From Geosiphon pyriformis (Eukaryota; Glomeromycota; Glomeromycetes; Archaeosporales; Geosiphonaceae), in the NCBI GenBank assembly GCA_016748015.1, contig JAAOMT010000523.1, positions 1,066,423 through 1,130,422 of the forward strand: DNA of 64,000 nucleotides, given 5' to 3'. The position numbers and the translations under genes were made by a program. Below the pieces are notes generated by a model. The model was not told where the DNA came from, did no database searches, and worked only from the letters and a program-made list of their open reading frames with translations. Below, piece by piece: positions 55,696 through 64,000 of this stretch; the first letter of the stretch is position 1, and every line of letters begins with the position of its first letter.

Positions 55696-56362
55696 TATTA
55701 TGGGTTGGAGTAACAAGCTAATGGATAACAAGGAAAAACAGGATTGTAGGGTGATGGAAATAATCAAAAAAAATTCAACTTCAATGAGCAAATTGAATAA
55801 TTATAGATTCAATGTACAAGATCAGTCTCATAAAATATCTTAGTTGCTATACTTTTCAAAAGTAACCAGGAGATCTGAAGGTAAAGGAATAATCCGTACT
55901 ATCAACAAATGATTATGCTTGGTATAATTCTATGCTTTATGTTAGCACTTTTAGAATTCAATATCAAGTATCAGATATGCTTTTCAGTTATGTTTTATTT
56001 AATAATCTTCAAATGCTGCAATTACATATTTCAGAAAAAGGGTAAGGAATAACCAACAAGTAATCTTTTATCTTTAAGATGTTCAGATACTTAAAAGTAG
56101 GGAAAGGGAAATTAGCGAGAAGAGAATGATTAAGATGAAAGTTGTTATTTTATTTATTTGATTTCCTTAATTTCTTCATGCTTTTCTACAGCTAAGAGAT
56201 TTATCGCTTATATAGCTGTCAAAAGTAGTTAATGATCAGGTCAATAGTCAGGTTATTGATCAGATCAATGATCATTTTCTAAAAATAGAGTGGCTAATTT
56301 ATGTAACATCAATGGCTAATACATGTAATAATTAATAAGAAGTATAAGTTTCAACTGTAACA
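55696..56362 (-). repeat. 3' LTR of element J
   Basis: On the plus strand it reads TATTATGGGTTGGAG to CAACTGTAACA; the terminal TG has become TA. TATATAGC near 56205 is the minus-strand TATA-like box. Confidence 0.85.
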
Positions 56363-57082
56363 TCATCCTCTTTAAAGAAATTAAGCTCTGGCAAAATCAA
56401 GCTATTTATGGTGTAATCTATTAAAAGAGTTTTATCTAACTCAAAGCTAACTAGTTTGTTGAAGTCTTTTGTGGATAAAGTATATAATACTTGAGACAAA
56501 ATAAGTTTTATATCCAAGAGACTAAATCTTTGTATTAGAGTTTTGGCTCTTCTAGCAATAGTTAAAACTCTTGAGACATCTAACCATATAATGCCCAAAA
56601 TTTCTGTCTGTATCATTGAAGTTGTTTTCTTCATGAGTTTCATATTCTCTATGATTTCACCAAGGCGACCATAGAGTTCTAATTGCCTTCCATATAACAA
56701 GTTTTGTCTATGTGTAAGATTTCTTGAAGTGTTTTTCCAATTGTGTTGAAAGGTGGAAGTATAGCTGCTGTTATACTTTTCAACAGATATTTATTCATTT
56801 TACTACCAATTCTTTTTTTCTGGTAGTAGTTTTCTTTGGTCTAATAACAGTATGTGTTCTACTGTTATCAGTTATGGTGGTTTGTTTTCTAATGGTTAGA
56901 GTAGTATTTGGATAGTTTTTGATCCAATATTCATGAAAAGTATAGAAGGCGTTTTGAATGTTTTGATCCAGAAAATAATTGTTCATGTCAATTGAAGATA
57001 CCTCTGTTTTGGGAATAGTGCATTTATTTATACTTAATTTTTGCTGATCATTTGAGTCAGTATTACCACAACAGACAGCCAA
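56332..57082 (-). pseudogene. ORF3 of element J
   Basis: N-terminal half 56795-57082 (first ATG near 56985: MNNYFLDQNIQNAFYTFHEY) and C-terminal half 56332-56700 (LELYGRLGEIIENMKLMKKT; LTIARRAKTLIQRFSLLDIK; LILPELNFFKEDD), joined across a frameshift near 56700. It ends TAA about 30 bases inside the 3' LTR. It includes about 44 residues missing from H. Helical and soluble by eye; no known domain. Confidence 0.62.
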
Positions 57083-58330
57083 TTAGGTCGTTTATAATAT
57101 TTCTTGAGTTGTATATCATGAACAGAACGATCATTGAAGATTGTTCTAGATTGATCTTAAAAAATATGAGAACCATTGTTCAAAACTTTGTTGACTATAA
57201 AGAGTTCTTTCTACTGGCTAAAAAATTTATCACCATAAACATTGTCTCTGTCAAAATAGTATTTTAGTATCAAGTCACCAACATTTAAAGAAGAGGTTTT
57301 ATATGTTTTCTTTTTCTTAAGCTTTTTTTGAAACTGTTTTATCTTTTTAAAAACAATTATTTGTGCTTCTATCAAGGAGTTAAGAATGGTACCAAGTTTT
57401 CTTTGCAAAATGTCTTTATAATTTCCTATTGTAATCTCTTCAAAGAGTATTGTTTCAATGTCAGTTTTTATTGGTAGTGTTGCCATACATCTATAGAGCA
57501 GATAAAAAGATTCATAACTTGTTATGTCATGATTCACAGTTCTATAAGTAAACAAAGCTGAAGGCAGTACTTTGTCTCATAAGTTTGTTTCTTCACTGGT
57601 TTTGGCTAGGGTTTTATATAGTGTTCTATTAAAACATTCTACTAGGCCATTTGTTTGGAAGTGATAAAGAAAGAAAAGTTTATGATGTATTCTCATTTTT
57701 CTACAAAGTTTTTCAACCAGTGTACTGAAAAAAGCTCTTTTTCTATCAGATAAAAGTTTTTTGGAGCAGCCATAATAGCAGATAATATTTTCATAAATGA
57801 AATTGGCTATTGAAACTGCTGTTTGGTCTGGAGTGGCTCTTGCTTCTACTCACTTTGTAAGATAGTCAGTAGCTGTGATAATATATTTGTTGCTATTAAG
57901 AGTGATTGTTAAAGATCCAACAACATCTATACCAATTCTGTCAAAGAGTTAACCAACAAAGATTGGATGAATATCTTCTTTGTAATTGGGTTTACCTTTT
58001 CTTTGGCAGATGTCACAGATTTTAATGTATTCAGCAATGTCTTTTCCCAAAGTAGGCCAATAATAACAAGCTAAAATTTTCTGAATTGTTTTTGTTTTTC
58101 CAAAGTGTCCAGCTAATGGGTCAGTATACATGTTGTATATTATAATTTCTCTTTCTTCAAATCTGATGACTCTCTGAGGGCAGTCAGAATCTTTTCTGTT
58201 TTTTTTGTATAATTGGTTCTGGCAGATCAAATAAAAATTTGATTGTTTATACAAATGTTTTTTTTGCTGTCAAGTATATTCTGGTGGGTATTGTCTTTTA
58301 CCCAAAAATTCTATTAAAGCAGAGTAGTTG
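57060..58330 (-). pseudogene. Integrase of element J
   Basis: 57949-58254: GHFGKTKTIQKILACYYWP and CDICQRKGK. Then RIGIDVVGSL (Asp), KKLLSDRKRAFF (Asp) and QTNGLVECFNRTL (Glu). 57211-57555 is the C-terminal region, with NVGDLILKYYF and a GPY/F-like stretch (FIVNKVLNNGSHIF). Stops at 57950 and in two later places. All three catalytic residues are kept. The last codons overlap the start of ORF3 in another frame. Confidence 0.83.
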
Positions 58331-59800
58331 TTCAAGTTTATTATTGTGTTTGTTTGTAAAAAAGTTACTAATAATTAAGTTGGTTTGGTTTGAGAGGTTG
58401 TACTATCACTGGATGGTAAGTCTAAAAAAAGCATTGGTGTTTTGATGATTTGCTCCTTTGCAGTGTTGAATATCATAGTCAAATTCATCCAAGTGGAGTA
58501 TCCAGCAAATTATTTGTTTGTGTTCCAGCTTCTTTTTCTTGTGCAGCCAAACCAAGACTTGATAATTTGTTACCATTAAGAATTTTGCACCAAGAAGATA
58601 TTGATCTTAGTAGCTAATAGTCCAAACTACTGCTAAGTATTTCTGTTCAGTAATTGAATAGTTCTTTTCTGCTGGTGTGAAGAATTTACTGGCATATGCT
58701 ATGGCATATTCTCTGCCATTTTTGTCTTTCTGTGAAAGAACAGCACCAAGTCTATAGCCAAATACATCAGTGTGGAGGATAAAAAATTGGTCCAGATTAA
58801 GTTGTTTGAGAATTGGTTCAGTAACAAGTTTTTCCTTTAGAAATTCAAAAGCTTTTTGTTAATAAGTGCTCTAGTAATAATTGACATTTTTTTTGAGTAG
58901 CTAATTGAGAGGAAAGGCAATTTTAGAGAAATCTTTGATAAATTTGTAATAGTAAAAGGCCAAACCAAGGAAAGAGCATAGTTCAGAAACATTCATTGGT
59001 TGTCTAATGTTCTGGACTTTTTTAACTTTGGTTGGATCAAGAAAGATTCTATCTTTTGTAATAAGATGACCAAAGAACTGGGTGGATTGGCATTCAAAGA
59101 AAGATTTAATTGGGTTGATTTTAAGACCAGCATTTTTAAGCAGGTCAAAAACCTTCTGTAAATGTTCAAGGTGTTTATTCCAGATTTTTGAATATACTAT
59201 TATATTGTCCAAGTAAACCAGAACAAAGTTTTTTTTTACTGATTCAAACACTTTATTTATTAGGCATTGAAAGATGAAAGGAGCATTGGTAAGACCAAAA
59301 AGCATGACTGTAAATTCATAAGTGCCATATTTGATGATGAAGGCAGTTTTCTTTCTGCTTTCTAGATCTATCTCTACTTGCCAAAATTCAGCAGTTAAGT
59401 CAATAGTTAAGAAAAAAGCAGCATCATTGAATTTATCTAGTATTGCATCAATTTTGAGAAGTGAAAACATGTCTCTTATAGTGATGACATTTAGTTAGCA
59501 GTAGTCAACACAGAAGTGTAGGGTTCTATCTTTCTTGAATACCACTACAACTGAGAAAATCTATTTACTCTTGGTTTTTTGTATGAATCCAAGATCTTTT
59601 ATCCAGTTTATTTCTTTTTTGATAAATTCATCATTATGTTGATTGGATTGATAAGACTTCAAATAGATGAGACAAGTTTTTTTGGTGGTAATGGTGTGTT
59701 GTATCACATGGGTTCGTCTAGGAGTGTCATCTTTTTTTGAAATAACTGGGCTATTTCTAGCCAACAGATTTTCAATGTCTATTTTTTTTTTTCAGGGAAA
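58330..59800 (-). pseudogene. RT-RNase H of element J
   Basis: RT on the minus strand at 58901-59470: FFLTIDLTAEFWQVEI, YEFTVMLFGLTNAPFIFQ, FVLVYLDNIIVYS (YLDN, coded GAC AAT), FLGLAFYYYKFIKDFSKIA. RNase H at 58560-58890: LHTDVFGYRLGAVLSQ and VVWTISY, with TNYQ where TDH is expected. 59561-59764 is the leader. Stops throughout. Confidence 0.82.
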
Positions 59801-60270
59801 GGTTCTCTTTGTTCTACAACTAGTGATTGGATTTCAGATGGTTCATTCTCAAAAAACTTTTGTATTTCTTTAAGTTCTTCTTGAAGTATCAAGCTAATTG
59901 GTTCCCAATCTTTGTAATAGATTAGGCAGAATTTGCATTCATTACTTGGTGAATACAAAAATTTATTACACTAGCACCATGCACAAGAGCTATGTCACCA
60001 ATAACTGTATTTGGCTTTTTTGCCAGGTTTTCTGTTAAAAGTTCTTCTGAGGATATCATAGTAGGACCAGCAAATTAGCTTGCCATTTACCATGATTCCT
60101 TCTTTGTCAGCTTTAACATTGTCTAGTGGTTTGCCATTGCTGGTAAAGATGGTATAAGCAAGTTCAACAGTTTCTTCTTGTTTTTCTTGATCTTTATTAT
60201 TACTTTCATCATTATCTGATTCATCTGATTGTTTTTTTTCTTGGTTTTGTTTGGTTGCTAAAGGAGTTGT
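59800..60270 (-). pseudogene. Acidic linker between protease and RT in element J
   Basis: It matches 43378-43900 of H: KEDQEKQEE-type acidic tract, ELAYTIFTSNGKPLDN, YYDILRRTFNRKPGKKAKYS, and a Cys-containing stretch near 59910-59990. No dUTPase motifs. Confidence 0.6.
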
Positions 60271-61089
60271 TCAATGACAGCATTTAACCACAATAGGTTT
60301 TTCACCATATTTGATGATTAATTCACAAAGTTTATAGTTAAGTAGTGCTTTGGCTTTCTTAAGCCACTCATTATCAACAATAATAGTATACTTTTTTGCT
60401 TCAGATACTTCCATGTCTGTTTTGATGCTAATACTATTGATGTGAACAGAAACAGCTTTGGCTATATCCAGATCTTTCTTTTTGTTATCATACATATTAG
60501 TCATAGGCCAGGTGGAAGGTTTATCAATCTTTTTTCCAATGGCTTCCAAAAAGTGTTTGGCAATTACACTAACAGATAATCTACTGTCTAGAATTAAATC
60601 AATGAAGTAGCCAGCCACTTGGGCTTTACAAATCAGAGGAATAACATTGTTGTTGTCAGCAAGTCCAGCTTGACAAGAATGCTTGTTGGTTTTTAGTATC
60701 TTCTTCTTTGGTATTAAAGATTTGTGAAGATCTTTTCTGAACTGTAAATGGGTTATTAGTTGGCCAAATATAATGTGTGTTGGGATTTCCATGAGATTTT
60801 TAACAACAGAATAGAGTTCAAATTTTTGTAAAATTTCTGGAGATTCCAATTTTGGAGGATTTTTAAAAACTTTAGCTTTTGGTGGCTCATTGTTGTTATC
60901 AACAGAAGTTGAAGCTTTGTTGGGATTTAGAACAAAATCAACCTTGGCTTTCTTTTTCTTTCTTGTTAAGTCAAAGATGTTGATTGCCAGTTCATCCATA
61001 TTATGATCATCATCAGTTAGGTTAAAAGCATAAAAAAAGTTTTCTTTTGGTTGGCTTGTACTCTCACTCTTTGGAGATGTGTCTACCAG
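60271..61089 (-). pseudogene. Protease region of element J
   Basis: Open from the slip site at 61089 through to TGA at 60271 (60271-60999 is 242 codons). It has basic linker RKKKKAKVDFVLNPNK, NPPKLESPEI, CKAQVAGYFIDLILDSRLSV (the DSG Gly is Arg, GGA to AGA), SVIAKHFLEAIGKK and YTIIVDNEWLKKAKALLNYK. It shows the complete pro frame that is shifted in H. Confidence 0.8.
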
Positions 61090-62636
61090 TTTAAAGACTG
61101 ATAAACAGTGACTTCAACTAGAAGATTTTCTCCAAAAAAATTGATGTTGGCATAATTGAATCTTTGATTGGGAACATTATTATTGTGGGATCTATTATTC
61201 TGGGTGTTATTATTTCTGAAAGCTGGAGAAGGCAATAGAAGATTGTTACAGTCTCTGAAAAAATGTCCAGTTAGTCCACAGTAATAGCACACAGGTGGGC
61301 CATAATTTTGTTGTCTTTAATATGGTGGTTGTTAGAACTAATTGAAGCAAGATTCAAATCTGGGTTTTTGAAATTGCTGGTTGTCTCTGACTGCTTGGGC
61401 TAATGGTTCTAATAGCCAAGCAAGATTAGCAGTAAGTCTGTTTATTAATTGTTTATTGGGGTTTTGAGTGTAAGTGGCAAAAGAGGTAGCAGCCATTTGT
61501 GAAGCTGGAACCATAGCAAAAGCAGAAGCAAAAACTGGAAGAATAGATTCTAGGTGCATTCTTTGGTTATCTTCTATTTTCTGGGCAAGTTTAATAGCCA
61601 TATCCATTGTGGGATTATTTTTTAGGGCCAGGAGGGGCCAAAGAGCATATGAGAGATCAGTTCTTAATCTTTTTGTAAAGGAATGTATTTTCTGCTCTTT
61701 TGTTCAGTTTCTTCTAGAGTCTATCTGTTTAATAAATTTTCTTATTGCTTTAGTATATTCTGTTACAACCTCACCAGGGTCTTGAGTTCTTCTTTCTAAT
61801 TCCATATGCCATTTTGAGATTAAGATAGGAGTTCTAAATTTCATTTCAAACTAGGTAGTAAAAAAGGTGTTGTCTTTTCCAGTACTTGCTAGTGTCCATC
61901 TAATGATTTTTTGTTAAGTATTGGCATTGGTTTCTTGTGAGAACCAAGTAGCAGAAGAGTCTTGGAGATAGCCACCAACAATTTGGAACTTGTATTTATT
62001 ATCATATTGGTTTGCTGTGGCAGCTCTCTCAAAATCATCCAGCCATTTGATTGGATTTTGGGCATTATCTCTGAATAATGGTAATAGGGTGTTGTTTTTT
62101 TATCCTAAAGCAGTCTGTATATCTTGGAAGGCAATCAAAATGTTTTGTTGCAGAGGGTCTTGAGCCATTGGTTTAAGTGTAACTGTTTGTGTGGAGTGTT
62201 CTGATTCACTTGAAAAAAGATCAAAAACAGAAGTAGTTTGATAGCTTTTTTTTTCTGTTTTAAGAAGAGTTTCTGTTGATTGATGGGCAGTAATCCAAAT
62301 ATGGATTTGATGATTCAGATATTTGAAATCAGGGAGCTGTTGTTCAAAGATTGTAGAATATAAGAGCTGATTGATACTGTTGTTTTTTTCTTTAAAGTTG
62401 TCTTCAAAATAAGCTTGGTCAAAGTAATAAGTTGTATAAGCTGTGTAGGTTTCAGTTGAATGCTCATTCAGAAACCAGTTCCAAAAGTCTTGGAATTGTC
62501 TGCTGGATTGTTCTTCAATAGAGAAGCAAATCAAGCAGAAGGACAAAAGATTGAGTTTAATAAAGTCTAGATCATTTTTGTTGTGTGCTTTAAAGTATTC
62601 TTCTGATTGTTGTAACAGATATGAATAATCACCCAT
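61083..62636 (-). pseudogene. Gag of element J
   Basis: ATG at 62636 (MGDYSYLLQQSEEYFKAHNK), open to 62100. The capsid-like region has IKWLDDFERAATANQYDNKY, then KFQIVGGYLQDSSATWF. The CCHC knuckle CYYCGLTGHFFRDC is at 61250-61292, with the end NW-TAG at 61083. Stops at 62100, 61914 (TAA, shared with H) and 61338 (TAG, shared with H), plus others. Confidence 0.82.
61089..61095 (-). promoter_or_regulatory. -1 ribosomal frameshift heptamer of element J
   Basis: Minus strand TTTAAAC, in gag frame T TTA AAC, followed by TGG TAG. The pol frame begins at the -1 position and is open to 60271. Identical to 42554-42560 in H. Confidence 0.8.
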
Positions 62637-62670
62637 ACAATAAGAAACAAAGTGGATTTTGACAACCTTA

Positions 62671-62682
62671 CAGGGAGCACCA
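62671..62682 (-). promoter_or_regulatory. Primer-binding site of element J
   Basis: Minus strand TGGTGCTCCCTG, six bases after the LTR end. It would pair with a tRNA ending CAGGGAGCACCA; it is the longest clean copy of the site in the window. Confidence 0.7.
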
Positions 62683-62688
62683 CTTTTA

Positions 62689-63354
62689 TGTTACAGGTTG
62701 GAGTAATAAGTTAACAGATAACAAGGGAGAACAAGATTGTAGGGTAATAAAAATAATCAAAGAGAATTCAACTTCAATGAGTGAATTAAATAAGTATAGA
62801 TTCAATGTGCGAGATTAGTCTCATAAAATATCTCAGTTACTATACTTTTCAAAGGTAACTAGAGAATCTGAAGATAAAGGAATAGTTCGTACTGTTAATA
62901 AATGATTACACTTAGTATAATTCTATGCCTTACATTTGTGCTCTTAGAATTCAATATCAAGTATCAGATGTGCTCTTCAGTCATATTTTATTCAATAATC
63001 TTCAAATGCTGCAATTACATGTTTCAGAAAAAGGGTAAGGAATAACCAACAAGTAATTTTTTATCTTTAAAATATTCAAATACTTGAAAGTAGGGAAAGA
63101 GAAATTAGCAAGAAGAGAATGATTGAAATGAAAGTTGTTATTTTATTTATTTTATTTTCTTGATTTCTTCATGCTCTTTTACAGCTAAGAGATTCATTGC
63201 TTATATAGCTGTCAAAAATGGTCAATGATTAGGTCAACAGTCAAGTTATTGATTAGGTCAATAATTATTTTCTAAAAATAGAGTGGCTAATTATATAACA
63301 TCAGTGGCTAATACATGTGATAATTAATAAGAAGTATAAGTTTCAACTGTAACA
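62689..63354 (-). repeat. 5' LTR of element J
   Basis: On the plus strand TGTTACAGGTTGG to CAACTGTAACA, 666 bp. TATATAGC near 63199. It pairs with 55696-56362. Confidence 0.86.
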
Positions 63355-63742
63355 GTAATTTATTGTATTTGTTTTTAATTTACAAGACTTGATAGGTTTT
63401 CCAGATAGATTTTTCTTTTTTTTTCTTCAACTTAATCAATAATTGTTCTTTTGAAAAAGCTTTAAAGTGTTTACAGATGACAGCTGGAGCTTTTGGGTGT
63501 TTCAGTTAAATATAATATTAGTTTTGGACAGCCAGTTGTTACCAATAAGAGCTTGGTACTACATAACTTCTATTACTAGAACTTTGATTGGTGTGATAAT
63601 GCTGTTAACTTCAAAAAAAAAAGTCGTCAATTTCACTAATAAGAGTCTTAGTTACTCCATTAGCAGTAATATTTCTGGCACTGGCAGTACAATCAACTTG
63701 GCAACCTAATTGATCCATGAATTGTTGTGTAATAATGCTGTC
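63355..63742 (-). pseudogene. Fragment K, right part: family 1a protease
   Basis: Minus strand. It starts inside the protease active-site loop (DSIITQQFMDQLG) and continues with NGVTKTLISEIDDFFFEVNS and ALIGNNWLSKT to the basic linker, then J. The fragment ends at 63742 with no LTR, so K is truncated exactly within the protease loop on one side and within the Cys-rich domain on the other. Confidence 0.65.
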
Positions 63743-63823
63743 CTCACTTTATCATACCAAAATGTAATGCATATAAACCATAACATGATTAATATAGAAT
63801 TATCTCTATATAAAAAATATAAT

Positions 63824-64000
63824 ATGAAACTAATATACATTAAGTCCACTATGGAACCAAAGAATTACAGCACTATTAGAAGCATACTAAAAAAAGCCCA
63901 AGGAGAAAAAATTGCTCCATATGTTTTTAAAATCAACAATACCCAAACTCTCCAGAAGTATCTAGATAAAGAAAAAATTATTTATGAAATTTACCAAGAA
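63824..64000 (+). CDS. Start of an unidentified ORF, cut by the window end
   Basis: ATG at 63824 (MKLIYIKSTMEPKNYSTIRS), 59 codons with no stop up to base 64000; a second in-frame ATG at 63851 may be the true start. It is Lys-, Ile- and Tyr-rich, with AQGEKIAPYVFKINN and QTLQKYLDKEKIIYEIYQE. A TATATAAAAAATA stretch lies 10-20 bases upstream. I recognise no family. It is not similar to the retroelements here, so it may be a neighbouring gene or another element. Confidence 0.4.
   Translation, partial: MKLIYIKSTMEPKNYSTIRSILKKAQGEKIAPYVFKINNTQTLQKYLDKEKIIYEIYQE

Larger units (their letters stand above)
55696..63354 (-). mobile_element. Element J: family 2 retrotransposon inside fragment K
   Basis: 5' LTR 62689-63354 and 3' LTR 55696-56362 (666 and 667 bp). 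Domains match H in order. The flanks GTAG (55692-55695) and GTAA (63355-63358) differ by one transition and are a likely target duplication. J keeps the complete ORF3 and integrase C-terminus that H has lost. Protease has DSR, RT has YLDN, integrase keeps Glu (VECFN). Confidence 0.86.

Noticed and set aside
1-64000. CRISPR array, tRNA, rRNA or bacterial operon
   Set aside because: The tandem repeats are LTR-internal and too degenerate for CRISPR. No cloverleaf or rRNA core was recognised. LTR structure and retroelement content point to a eukaryote.

Overview
The window is AT-rich eukaryotic DNA made almost entirely of decayed Ty3/gypsy-type LTR retrotransposons. No rRNA, tRNA, CRISPR array or intact cellular gene was found. 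Base composition, element sequences and one decayed multicopy-type gene resemble what I remember of arbuscular mycorrhizal fungi (Glomeromycotina such as Rhizophagus or Gigaspora). That assignment is inference; nothing here proves it.

Three related lineages are present, named here by LTR. Family 1a (minus strand: copy F at 5546-52529, copy E at 8670-38202, fragments B and K) has LTRs starting TGTTACAG. Family 1b (plus strand: copy D at 16785-36359, copy C at 17561 to about 27250, fragment A) has LTRs starting TGTTACCAG. Both family 1 lineages have the order gag - protease - Cys-rich domain - dUTPase - RT - RNase H - integrase - extra ORF (ORF3). Family 2 (copy H, plus, 40268-47748; copy J, minus, 55696-63354; LTRs starting TGTTAYRGTTGAAAC) lacks the Cys-rich and dUTPase domains. 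Its gag and pol are joined by a perfect -1 frameshift heptamer. It also has an ORF3.

Layout: 1-719 fragment A; 720-4255 very decayed fragment B; 4256-5545 unassigned flank; 5546-52529 a four-deep nest; 52530-54935 a decayed gene on the minus strand; 55150-63742 fragment K carrying element J; 63824-64000 the start of an unknown ORF that runs off the window.

The nest reads as follows. F inserted first, probably into the gene whose remains flank it. E then inserted into the RNase H of F (4-bp duplication ACAT). H inserted between the Cys-rich and dUTPase domains of F (ATAC/ATAT). D inserted into the gag of E (ATAG). C inserted into the 5' LTR of D, and a later exchange left a chimeric LTR at 26463-27445. 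Removing each insert restores the coding sequence of its host element.

Every copy is inactive, mainly through transitions (CAA to TAA, CGA to TGA, TGG to TAG or TGA, catalytic Asp to Asn). D is the best preserved. The features that look most distinctive are the Cys-rich plus dUTPase insertion in pol, the non-env ORF3 behind integrase whose reading frame crosses the polypurine tract and often enters the 3' LTR, and the conserved frameshift site of family 2.
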